14,064 nt of DNA, taken from positions 1-14,064 of the forward strand of contig VFLF01000395.1 of the NCBI GenBank assembly GCA_009885185.1, read 5' to 3'. Every line of letters begins with the position of its first letter. The first letter of the stretch is position 1. Of this stretch, positions 8,111 to 14,064 are shown one piece after another. This DNA comes from Nitrosomonadales bacterium. GTDB lineage: Bacteria > Pseudomonadota > Gammaproteobacteria > Burkholderiales > SG8-41. A model generated the notes under the pieces. That model ran no database searches. It saw only the letters and a program-made list of their open reading frames with translations, and was not told the origin of the DNA. The position numbers and the translations under genes were made by a program.

Positions 8111-8130
8111 CGTTACGCTGCCGTGTAACG
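8111..8130 (+). other. small inverted repeat before the EamA gene
   Basis: CGTTAC (8111-8116) and GTAACG (8125-8130) form a perfect six-base stem with an eight-base loop in the 36-base gap between prfA and the permease gene. No T-run follows, so it is not a standard terminator. It could act as an RNA end-stabiliser or attenuate translation of the next gene, or be chance. Confidence 0.3.
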
Positions 8131-8140
8131 CCAGGTAATC

Positions 8141-9025
8141 ATGGCCGCCGTTTACGCACTGCTCGCCGCGGTCTTGTTCGCCGCCGCGCTGGTCACCACG
8201 CAGTTTGGTCTGCGTCACATGGACGGGCTGGCCGGCGCGAAAGTCAGCGTGCCTTCGGCAGCAGTGTTGCTGTGGGTGTCGCTGCCGCTGCACGGCGGAC
8301 TGGATGGGTGGCATATGCAGGGCGCAAGCATTTTTCTAGCGCTCGGACTGTTTTTTCCGGTAGCAGTAACGCTACTCGCGTACGAGGCCAACCGCCGCAT
8401 GGGGCCGACCATCGCCGGCGCCATCGGCAGCACCGCACCCTTGTTTGCCGTGCTGGGCGCGGTGGTGTTTCTCGGCGAGACGCTGGGCTTGACGCAGATC
8501 GCCGCCACGCTGGCGATCGTGGCAGGGTCCATTGTGCTGGTGTGGCGCGGTGGGTCGGGCGGTGCGAGCGACGGGGCATCACAAGGCGCGGCATTCGTGT
8601 CATGGGTGGCATGGTTCGCGGCGGCGCTGCGCGCGCTGGCACAAGTCATCGCCAAGGCCGGGTTGCTGCTGTGGCCCAATCCCTACGCGGCTATCCTGCT
8701 GGGTTATGCGGTATCGGCATCGGTGATCTGGATTATTGCCGCGTTCAGCCGCCGTCCGGCGTCGCGCGTCTACACGCGACGCGGTATCGTCTGGTTTGTG
8801 CTGACCGGGTTGTTTAACTGCGCCGCCGTGCTCGCACTCTACACCGCGCTCGGCCAAGGCGCGGTGAACATTGTGTCGCCGATCGCGGCCAGTTATCCGC
8901 TGTTCACCTTGGTGCTCAATGCGATTATTCTGCGCGAAGAGCGTTTGAGCACAAGATTGATCGCTGGTGTTGCGCTGATGGTGGGTGGTATCACGGCTTT
9001 ACTGGCGGCACAAAATAATGTTTAA
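8141..9025 (+). CDS. EamA-family (DMT) permease
   Basis: A 294-residue integral membrane protein of the drug/metabolite transporter superfamily, with two tandem EamA repeats of about five membrane segments each. The first repeat covers about 1-137 and ends with the typical GPTIAGAIGSTAPLFAVLGAVVFLGETL (86-113 region) followed by QIAATLAIVAGSIVLVW. The second covers about 150-290, ending in ASYPLFTLVLNAIILREERLS and a last helix. Family members export amino acids, metabolites or drugs; the substrate here is not predictable. AGG lies five bases before the ATG. It sits between prfA and prmC on the same strand, with gaps of 36 and 12 bases, so it is almost surely part of the same transcript. That position is unusual, since prmC usually follows prfA directly. 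Nothing links its function to release factors. Confidence 0.88.
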   Translation: MAAVYALLAAVLFAAALVTTQFGLRHMDGLAGAKVSVPSAAVLLWVSLPLHGGLDGWHMQGASIFLALGLFFPVAVTLLAYEANRRMGPTIAGAIGSTAPLFAVLGAVVFLGETLGLTQIAATLAIVAGSIVLVWRGGSGGASDGASQGAAFVSWVAWFAAALRALAQVIAKAGLLLWPNPYAAILLGYAVSASVIWIIAAFSRRPASRVYTRRGIVWFVLTGLFNCAAVLALYTALGQGAVNIVSPIAASYPLFTLVLNAIILREERLSTRLIAGVALMVGGITALLAAQNNV

Positions 9026-9037
9026 AAACATGTGCTT

Positions 9038-9847
9038 ATGACGATTATCCAAGCGCTATTGCATGGCAGCGGCCTCGACGCTGTGGATGCGCGAGTGTTA
9101 TTGCGCGCGGTGCTCGGCGTGGATGATGTCTACCTTATCGTGCACGGCAACGACACCGTGAGCGCACAACACGAAGCGCAATTTCGCGCGCTCGCCGCGC
9201 GGCGGCTGGCGGGCGAACCGGTGGCGTATCTCGTTGGCGAGCGCGAGTTTTACGGGCACGTGTTCAAGGTGACGCCCGCCGTGCTGATTCCGCGTCCGGA
9301 GACCGAGTTGCTGGTTGAGCTGGCGTTACAGCACAAACCTGCGCGCGTGCTCGATCTCGGCACCGGCAGCGGTTGTATCGCGATCTCTATCGCACTCGCA
9401 CGGCCCGATGCGCGCGTGACCGCGCTTGATCGCTCGGAGGCCGCACTTGCTGTTGCGCGCGAGAATGTCGAAAAGTTAAACACGCGCCATGTCGACTTGC
9501 GCATCGGCAACTGGTTCGACGCCGTGCCGGGAGAAACCTTTGAGGTGATCGTCGCGAATCCGCCCTACGTGGCGCAAGGCGACGCGCATCTTGCGCAAGG
9601 CGATTTGCGCTTCGAGCCGGCTTGCGCGTTGGCGTCGGGCACGGACGGTCTCGATGATATCCGGCGCATCGTCGCCGGCGCGCGCGCGCATCTCACGCCC
9701 GGCGGCTGGTTGCTATTCGAGCATGGCTACGATCAAGCGCCGCGCTGCCGCGAGCTGCTGCGGCAAGCCGGGTTGGTTGAGGTGCAATCGTGGCGTGATC
9801 TGGCCGGCATCGAGCGCGTCAGCGGCGCCAGCGCTCCGCCGTTATAA
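9038..9847 (+). CDS. prmC: release factor glutamine methyltransferase
   Basis: A 269-residue S-adenosylmethionine-dependent enzyme that N5-methylates the glutamine of the GGQ motif in release factors 1 and 2. The N-terminal helical domain (about 1-75) recognises the factor and includes EPVAYLVGEREFYGHVF. RPETE is at 86-90. The methyltransferase domain carries the cofactor loop VLDLGTGSGCIAISIA (104-119) and the catalytic NPPY at 174-177, followed by the usual EP (F192-E193-P194) and GTDGLDDIRRI block. The ATG at 9038 is preferred; a GTG at 9032 in the same frame would add two residues, and no strong ribosome binding site is visible for either. With only 12 bases after the permease stop, translation may be coupled. 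The substrate factor is encoded two genes upstream. Confidence 0.96.
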   Translation: MTIIQALLHGSGLDAVDARVLLRAVLGVDDVYLIVHGNDTVSAQHEAQFRALAARRLAGEPVAYLVGEREFYGHVFKVTPAVLIPRPETELLVELALQHKPARVLDLGTGSGCIAISIALARPDARVTALDRSEAALAVARENVEKLNTRHVDLRIGNWFDAVPGETFEVIVANPPYVAQGDAHLAQGDLRFEPACALASGTDGLDDIRRIVAGARAHLTPGGWLLFEHGYDQAPRCRELLRQAGLVEVQSWRDLAGIERVSGASAPPL

Positions 9848-9848
9848 T
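9843..9848 (+). promoter_or_regulatory. candidate -10 element for the Bug gene
   Basis: A perfect TATAAT overlaps the prmC stop codon, 26 bases before the Bug-protein ATG. No good -35 hexamer lies at the right distance (CAGCGG-like), so it may be weak or need an activator, or be chance. Confidence 0.35.
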
Positions 9849-9874
9849 CCGTTTGACACGATAGGGAGGCTGCA

Positions 9875-10855
9875 ATGTTTCGATTCGCGCTTATCATCGG
9901 TATCGCGCTGTTCGCGGCGCACACCGTGCAGGCACAGACTGCTTCGACAAGCTCAGGACAGGCTTATCCCAATCGCACCATCCGCGTGATCGTGACGTTT
10001 CCGCCGGGAGGCGCCACTGACATCCTTGGGCGCATGACTGCGCAAAAGCTCAACGAGCGTTTCAGCCAGCCGGTGGTGGTGGAGAACCGCGTCGGCGGCG
10101 GCGGCAACATCGGCGCGGAATTCGTGGCGCGCGCTGAACCCGACGGTTACACCCTGCTCATCGGCGGCGTGCCGCAGGCCATCAGCATGAGCTTGTTCAA
10201 CAAGCTCAACTACGATTTCGCTCGCGATCTCGCGCCGGTGGTCAACCTCGCGGTGTTTCCGAGCATGATTATTGTGCACCCGTCGCTGCCGGTGAAATCA
10301 ATCCGCGAACTGATCGCGCTGGCGAAGGCGCGTCCGGGACAGCTTAATTACGGCGGCACGCACGCTTCGCCCAATCATCTGGCGATGGAGTTGCTCAACA
10401 GTCAGGCGGGCGTAAAGATCGTGCTGATTTCGTACAAGGGCACCGGGCAGATCGTCAGCGATCTGGTGGCGGGCCACGTGCAGATCGCCTCGATGGGCTT
10501 TCCCGCCGCGCTGCCGATGGTCAAGGCGGGGAGGCTGCGCGCGCTTGCGGTCACCAGCGCGCAGCGCTCGGCGTTGCTGCCGGAGGTACCCACCGTCGGC
10601 GAAACCGGCCTGCCCGGCTACGATGTCACCTCCTGGTACGGCTTGTTCGCGCCGGCGGGCATCGCCGAACCCATCGTGACGCGTCTTTATACCGAACTCG
10701 CGGCGCACTTCAAGTCGCCCGACGTTGCCAAGCGGCTGTCGGCGCTGGGCGCGGAAGCGTCAGTCAAGACGGCGGCGGAAACCGCCGCGTTTCTGCGCGA
10801 AGACATCAAGAGGTGGGCGGCGGTGGTCAAGGCGTCGGGAGCGAAGGCGGAGTGA
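9875..10855 (+). CDS. Bug/TctC-family periplasmic binding protein
   Basis: A 326-residue secreted solute-binding protein of the Bug (TctC) family, which picks up carboxylates or other small solutes in the periplasm, sometimes for TctAB permeases and often as orphans in Burkholderiales. Residues 1-20 form a signal peptide with likely cleavage at VQA|Q. The mature domain starts YPNRTIRVIVTFPPGGATDILGR (31 onward), with NRVGGGGNIGAEFVARAEPDGYTLL, the LNYGGTHASPNHLAMELL block and PEVPTVGETGLPGYDVTSWYGLFAPAG, all typical. AGGGAGG five bases before the ATG is a strong ribosome binding site. Residues about 22-30 (TASTSSGQA) are encoded by a short dispersed-type repeat inserted in frame between signal peptide and mature protein. 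No TctA or TctB gene is nearby. The ligand is unknown. It separates prmC from grxD. Confidence 0.93.
   Translation: MFRFALIIGIALFAAHTVQAQTASTSSGQAYPNRTIRVIVTFPPGGATDILGRMTAQKLNERFSQPVVVENRVGGGGNIGAEFVARAEPDGYTLLIGGVPQAISMSLFNKLNYDFARDLAPVVNLAVFPSMIIVHPSLPVKSIRELIALAKARPGQLNYGGTHASPNHLAMELLNSQAGVKIVLISYKGTGQIVSDLVAGHVQIASMGFPAALPMVKAGRLRALAVTSAQRSALLPEVPTVGETGLPGYDVTSWYGLFAPAGIAEPIVTRLYTELAAHFKSPDVAKRLSALGAEASVKTAAETAAFLREDIKRWAAVVKASGAKAE
9941..9964 (+). repeat. short repeat with hairpin, inside the Bug gene
   Basis: This 24-base segment starts with GCTTCGACAAGC, which folds as a GCTT/AAGC stem with loop CGAC, and continues with TCAGGACAGGCT. I recognise it from memory as a short repeat found in many copies in diverse bacterial and metagenomic sequences, often giving peptides such as STSSGQA or RQAQDRL. 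It is the only copy seen in this window, so the repeat status rests on recall. It lies in frame in the tolerant stretch just after the signal peptide. Confidence 0.6.
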
Positions 10856-10872
10856 CACCGCAGGCATTACGC

Positions 10873-10902
10873 TTGACGCGATGCACCGCAGACCGGTAAA
10901 AT
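10873..10902 (+). promoter_or_regulatory. grxD promoter, sigma70 type
   Basis: TTGACG (10873-10878) and TAAAAT (10897-10902) are separated by 18 bases, about 50 bases before the grxD start. The -10 context GGTAAAAT is the same as at hemA. Confidence 0.6.
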
Positions 10903-10938
10903 AATACCCGATTAAACTTGTCAAGTAATAGTTTCAAT

Positions 10939-10943
10939 AAGGA
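10939..10943 (+). promoter_or_regulatory. grxD ribosome binding site deciding the start
   Basis: AAGGA lies seven bases before the ATG at 10951. A TTG at 10918 in the same frame would add 11 residues that glutaredoxins of this type lack, and it has no ribosome binding site. Confidence 0.7.
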
Positions 10944-10950
10944 AATTGCC

Positions 10951-11256
10951 ATGAGTATTCAAGACGATATCAAAGCCCAGATCACCAAGAACAGGGTCAT
11001 GCTGTACATGAAGGGCTCGCCGGATTTTCCGCAGTGCGGTTTTTCGGCCAACGCCATCAACATTTTGCGCGAGTGTGGCGTCACGGAAATTGCCTCCTGC
11101 AACGTGCTGGAAAACCCGGAAATCCGCCAGGGCATTAAGGAGTTTTCCCAGTGGCCGACGATTCCGCAGTTGTACGTGAACGGCGAGTTCGTTGGCGGCT
11201 CGGACATCGTGACCGAGATGTATCAAAGCGGCGAACTGCAAAAAATATTAAAGTAA
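10951..11256 (+). CDS. grxD: monothiol glutaredoxin, CGFS type
   Basis: A 101-residue Grx4-type monothiol glutaredoxin. It has the single active-site cysteine C29 in PQCGFSANA (CGFS at 29-32), preceded by VMLYMKGSPDFP, with the glutathione-binding WPTIPQLYVNGEFVGGSDIV and the terminal helix MYQSGELQKILK. Such proteins bind a [2Fe-2S] cluster between two subunits with glutathione, often with a BolA partner, and pass clusters on or sense iron status. Length and order are standard. The ATG at 10951 is preferred over an upstream TTG because of AAGGA seven bases before it. It has its own promoter and is followed by a strong stem-loop, so it is probably transcribed alone as well as by readthrough from the Bug gene. 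In betaproteobacteria it commonly follows prmC directly. Confidence 0.97.
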   Translation: MSIQDDIKAQITKNRVMLYMKGSPDFPQCGFSANAINILRECGVTEIASCNVLENPEIRQGIKEFSQWPTIPQLYVNGEFVGGSDIVTEMYQSGELQKILK

Positions 11257-11280
11257 CCGCGCGCAATTTACGCACCCAAT

Positions 11281-11309
11281 AAAAAAGCCATGCTCAGCAT
11301 GGCTTTTTT
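11281..11309. terminator. bidirectional stem-loop terminator
   Basis: GCCATGC (11287-11293) pairs with GCATGGC (11297-11303) around the loop TCA. Six A bases precede the stem and six T bases follow it, so the whole 29 bases form a near-perfect palindrome. It sits between the convergent grxD and rhodanese genes and should stop transcription from both sides. Confidence 0.93.
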
Positions 11310-11324
11310 GTTTGAGCCCGCGCG

Positions 11325-11753
11325 CTACCGCGATTTGGGCGTGGTCGCGCCGCCTGCTTCCTTCCAGGTATCGAATCCTCCCGCAATCAGGCGCGCCTTG
11401 TAGCCTTGCTTGGTGAGGTAATCCACCGACGCGTTGCTGATGCTGCGGCCGTGCGCGCAGAACAAAAGTATCTCTTTGTCCTTGGGCAGCGTGCCGCTCC
11501 ATTCGGCGATCTTGTCCGGATCAAGGCGCCGCGCGGCGGGCATGGTGAGCGTGTCCTTGTCGTAATCGGAGTTACGCCGCAGGTCGAGGATGGTCACGCC
11601 GTCGGGGCGTTCGAGCGTTTTCCTCATGTCCGCGTGCGAGATCACGCGGTCGGTGGAGGGTTGTTTCGCGGCTGCCGCGTCGGCTGCCTGAACTGCCGGT
11701 GCGAGCGCGAGCGATGTGGAAAGTGACAACAGGAGCGCGAACAGTTTTTTCAT
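11325..11753 (-). CDS. secreted rhodanese-domain protein
   Basis: A 142-residue single-domain rhodanese (sulfurtransferase) homologue with an N-terminal signal peptide MKKLFALLLSLSTSLALAPA, likely cleaved at VQA|AD (about 23), so it should act in the periplasm. The domain runs from about 37 to 135: ISHADMRKTLERPDGVTILDLRR, then the active-site loop CAHGRS with the persulfide-carrying cysteine at 99, and the closing GYKARLIAGGFDTWKEAGG. The ATG at 11753 has AAGGA seven bases upstream; a GTG one codon earlier is less likely. It lies 24 bases after the TauE/SafE gene on the same strand, and both are next to xsc, so a role with sulfane sulfur, thiosulfate or sulfite in organosulfur breakdown is a reasonable inference. 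A purely redox or regulatory role is possible, as for many single rhodaneses. Confidence 0.9.
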   Translation of the reverse strand: MKKLFALLLSLSTSLALAPAVQAADAAAAKQPSTDRVISHADMRKTLERPDGVTILDLRRNSDYDKDTLTMPAARRLDPDKIAEWSGTLPKDKEILLFCAHGRSISNASVDYLTKQGYKARLIAGGFDTWKEAGGATTPKSR

Positions 11754-11777
11754 CACGGTTTCCTTCCGGAAAGAGGG

Positions 11778-12548
11778 TTATCGGATGCCCAGCGCGTATT
11801 GTAGGATCAACACCAAAGCAATGACAAACAGCAGCCGCAGCAACCAGCGCCGGTAGCTGGCGGCGTCGATGCGGTCGCGCATGCGGATGCCGGCCACGGC
11901 GGCGAATGTGGCAATCACCACGAACGGCAGCGTCATCGCCCATTGGATCCACGTCACGCCGCCTTCCGCGGTCAGTATCACCATCTGTGTGGGTTTGCCC
12001 ACTGTGAAACACAGGTTTAGCACCTGTACGAACACCATGCGATCCACGTTCAGTGAAAACATGTACATCAGCAGCGGCGGCGCCGCGATATTGGCCGTGC
12101 CTTCCGACAATCCCGCGATCAGCGCAAAACCCACGCCCGACGTCACGCGGTGGCGCGCCACAAACGCCCATTCCACGCGGCCCAAGTGATCGAGGTACAG
12201 ATACAGCACGATCACCCCCGCCAGCAGCAGAGCAAACGGGAACGCGGGATAGGCCACGAAAAGCCGCGCGCCGATCGCCGCGCCGACAAACATGCACAGC
12301 GGCATGAACCAGTAGCGCCGCAGCGTCGGCAAAAACTGCCCGGTCATGGCGATGTTGGTGACCGTGGTGGCGACACACGGCAGCAGAACCACGATGACGG
12401 CGGTGCGCATATCGGTGACCGCCGCTATCATCGGCGTGGCCACCATCGGGAAACCCACGCCCAGCGTGCCCTGCACCAAGCCAGCCAAGGCGAGCACAAC
12501 GGCGATCCAGACGATGAGGTAAACGGGCAGTGATTCGAAGCCAGGCAT
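11778..12548 (-). CDS. TauE/SafE-family anion permease
   Basis: A 256-residue integral membrane protein of the TauE/SafE family (formerly DUF81), with about eight hydrophobic segments. The first repeat begins VVLALAGLVQGTLGVGFPMVATPMIAAV (18-45), the typical re-entrant glycine-rich block, and the second has GVGFALIAGLSEGTANIAAPPLLMYMF near the middle. Family members export sulfite, sulfoacetate or related anions. The divergent xsc gene yields sulfite in the cytoplasm, so sulfite export is the most likely job; this is inference from context. The start at 12548 has no clear ribosome binding site. It is the first gene of a pair with the secreted rhodanese. The gap to xsc is 242 bases, enough for shared control. 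Confidence 0.9.
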   Translation of the reverse strand: MPGFESLPVYLIVWIAVVLALAGLVQGTLGVGFPMVATPMIAAVTDMRTAVIVVLLPCVATTVTNIAMTGQFLPTLRRYWFMPLCMFVGAAIGARLFVAYPAFPFALLLAGVIVLYLYLDHLGRVEWAFVARHRVTSGVGFALIAGLSEGTANIAAPPLLMYMFSLNVDRMVFVQVLNLCFTVGKPTQMVILTAEGGVTWIQWAMTLPFVVIATFAAVAGIRMRDRIDAASYRRWLLRLLFVIALVLILQYALGIR

Positions 12549-12790
12549 GGCATGTTAACCGCGCAAAAGGGCATTGTAGCGGCTCAGGCGCTATGCACCG
12601 AACATGTTGTAAGTATATGTTTATAAATAATATTTAACGGTGTTGCCGCACTTGACCGCTTTATTTTTCCGCAGTTGTTCGCGTATAATCAAAAACGTCC
12701 TATCCGTGTGTTCGCCTCGCTCCAGTTCGAGTCAGCTTGGCTATCAATGCAGCGCGCACCCGTCCCGCTAATTTTTCCGAGGGTTTCAGC
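12549..12790. promoter_or_regulatory. divergent tauE/xsc control region
   Basis: The 242-base gap contains no gene. Bases about 12606-12638 are strikingly AT-rich for this genome (TATATGTTTATAAATAATAT) and could hold the minus-strand promoter of the permease gene or a regulator site. The palindrome AACATGTT is at 12601-12608. No regulator gene is in view. Confidence 0.4.
12661..12689 (+). promoter_or_regulatory. candidate xsc promoter
   Basis: A perfect TATAAT (12684-12689) is preceded 17 bases upstream by TTATTT (12661-12666), a weak -35. Transcription would start near 12696, giving a leader of about 95 bases. The weak -35 would fit a promoter that needs an activator, as expected for an inducible sulfonate pathway. 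Confidence 0.45.
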
Positions 12791-14064
12791 ATGAATACCA
12801 TGACCGATAGCAAAATGCTCGCCAAACAAGCCATTGCCGCGAACGGCAAGGTGCGCATGACACCCAGCGAAGCGTTTGTCGAAACGCTGGTGGCGCAAGG
12901 CGTGAAGGACACCTTCGGCATTGTCGGCTCGGCGTACATGGATGCGCATGATTTGTTTCCACTGGCGGGCATCCGCTTTTTGTCGGTGGCGCACGAGCAG
13001 AATGCCGCACACATGGCCGATGGTTATTCACGCGTTACCGGCAAGCACGGCGTGTGCATCGCGCAAAACGGTCCCGGCATTACCAATTTCGTCACCGGCA
13101 TCGCCGCCGCTTATTGGGCCCATTCGCCGGTGGTGGCGATCACGCCCGAATCCGGCAGCATGAGCATGGGCCTTGGCGGCTTTCAGGAAACCGAGCAGAT
13201 GCCGATTTTCTCCAAAATCACCAAATGGCAGGTGCATGTGAATTCGCCCATGCGTATCGCTGAATTGACCGGTCGCGCATTCGACTACGCCATGGCCGAG
13301 CGCGGCCCGGTTCAGGTGAACATACCGCGCGATTATTTTTATGGCGAAGGCGAGTTCGAGATACCGCAACCGCAGCGCATCGAGCGCTCGGCGGGCGGCC
13401 CGGAGTCGCTGGACGCGGCGGCCAAGCTGCTGGCGAAGGCAAAATTCCCGGTGATCCTCGCCGGCGGCGGCGTGATCATGGCCAACGGCGGCAAGGAATG
13501 CCAGGCGCTCGCCGAATATCTCACCGCGCCGGTGGTGAATTCGTATCTGCACAACGATTCCTTCCCGGCGAATCATCCGCTGTGCTGCGGGCCGCTGGGT
13601 TATCAAGGCTCCAAGGCGGCAATGAAAATCATCTCCCGCGCCGACGTGGTGCTGGCGCTGGGTTCGCGGCTGGGGCCGTTCGGCACGCTGCCGCAACACG
13701 GCCTGGATTACTGGCCCAAGAACGCGAAAATCATTCAGGTCGATTGCGATCCGCGCATGATTAACCTGGTCAAGCGCATTTCCATCGGCATTTGCGGTGA
13801 TGCGCGTCAGGCGGCCATCGAACTGCTCGCGCGGCTCAAGGCGCAAACCAAACTCACGCCCAACAAAGTACGGCTCGCCGAAGTCAAAATCGAAAAAGCC
13901 GCGTGGGCGGAAGAACTTGCCAAATGGCCCTCGCCCAATGAAAAAGGCCGCATCGGCCCGCGGCAGGCGCTGGCCGCACTGGCGCGCGCGATGCCGAAAA
14001 ACGCCATGGTCGCCACCGACATCGGCAATGTGTGCTCGGTCGCCAACAGCTATCTGCACTTTGA
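12791..14064 (+). CDS. xsc: sulfoacetaldehyde acetyltransferase, 5' part
   Basis: The first 424 residues of a thiamine diphosphate enzyme, cut by the window end. Xsc turns sulfoacetaldehyde plus phosphate into acetyl phosphate and sulfite, the common step in breakdown of taurine, isethionate and sulfoacetate. The PYR domain (about 22-190) holds FGIVGSAYMDA, the cofactor-activating glutamate E69 in VAHEQNAAHMADGYSRVTG, and AQNGPGITNFVTGIAAAYWAHSP. The middle domain follows INIPRDYFYGEGE, with FPVILAGGGVIMA, VVNSYLHNDSFPANHP, CGPLGYQGSKAAM and GSRLGPFGTLPQHGLDYWPK, near-identical to burkholderial Xsc as I recall it. The segment before ATDIGNVCSVANSYLHF is shorter than in those proteins. The PP-domain GDG...N motif must lie beyond 14064. 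GAGG eight bases before the ATG at 12791 supports the start. Other ThDP enzymes are less likely. Confidence 0.92.
   Translation, partial: MNTMTDSKMLAKQAIAANGKVRMTPSEAFVETLVAQGVKDTFGIVGSAYMDAHDLFPLAGIRFLSVAHEQNAAHMADGYSRVTGKHGVCIAQNGPGITNFVTGIAAAYWAHSPVVAITPESGSMSMGLGGFQETEQMPIFSKITKWQVHVNSPMRIAELTGRAFDYAMAERGPVQVNIPRDYFYGEGEFEIPQPQRIERSAGGPESLDAAAKLLAKAKFPVILAGGGVIMANGGKECQALAEYLTAPVVNSYLHNDSFPANHPLCCGPLGYQGSKAAMKIISRADVVLALGSRLGPFGTLPQHGLDYWPKNAKIIQVDCDPRMINLVKRISIGICGDARQAAIELLARLKAQTKLTPNKVRLAEVKIEKAAWAEELAKWPSPNEKGRIGPRQALAALARAMPKNAMVATDIGNVCSVANSYLHF

Noticed and set aside
11572..12378. Minus-strand reading frame of 268 residues overlapping the TauE/SafE and rhodanese genes
   Set aside because: It is out of frame with two recognised proteins, rich in Arg and His, and has no membrane segments or motifs.
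13028..14059. Long minus-strand reading frame opposite xsc (343 residues)
   Set aside because: It is antisense to a clear thiamine diphosphate enzyme, is rich in His and Arg without recognisable domains, and is expected by chance in GC-rich DNA.
1..14064. CRISPR arrays, tRNA or rRNA genes, phage genes or toxin-antitoxin pairs
   Set aside because: No regularly spaced repeats, cloverleaf patterns or such gene families were seen; intergenic gaps are short and mostly explained by promoters and a terminator.

Overview
The window is GC-rich, gene-dense bacterial DNA, most likely from a betaproteobacterium of the Burkholderiales type. Three things point there: the order hemA-prfA-prmC-grxD, a Bug/TctC-type periplasmic solute-binding protein, and an Xsc that resembles the burkholderial sulfoacetaldehyde acetyltransferases I can recall. 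No rRNA, tRNA, CRISPR array, intact insertion sequence or phage gene was seen.

Left part (1-4501), carbon metabolism. Three minus-strand genes lie in one closely spaced run: an IclR-family regulator, a class III (CaiB/BaiF) CoA-transferase and a CitE/HpcH-like CoA-ester lyase. They diverge from a prpB-like 2-methylisocitrate lyase, which is followed 20 bases later by a small rubredoxin. A CoA-transferase plus a C-C lyase is the usual way to activate and split a C4/C5 hydroxy-dicarboxylic acid such as citramalate or malate. The exact substrate cannot be read from the sequence. No prpC or acnD accompanies prpB here.

Middle part (4541-11309), housekeeping. A two-TM potassium channel with a C-terminal RCK region faces away from hemA. 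From a good sigma70-type promoter run hemA (tetrapyrrole synthesis), prfA (release factor 1), an EamA-type permease, and prmC (the methylase that modifies release factors). A Bug-type solute-binding protein follows, then grxD (monothiol CGFS glutaredoxin) with its own promoter and a strong stem-loop terminator. The EamA and Bug genes look like insertions into an otherwise conserved cluster. The Bug gene carries a short repeat in frame just after its signal peptide.

Right part (11325-14064), sulfur metabolism. A secreted rhodanese-domain protein and a TauE/SafE permease form a minus-strand pair. They diverge from xsc, which is cut by the window end. Xsc releases sulfite from sulfoacetaldehyde, TauE/SafE proteins can export sulfite, and a periplasmic rhodanese could handle sulfane sulfur, so this looks like part of an organosulfonate degradation locus that continues to the right.

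I did not find a clearly new system. The best leads are the CoA-transferase/lyase/PrpB locus of unknown substrate, the repeat inside the Bug gene, and the xsc-TauE-rhodanese grouping.
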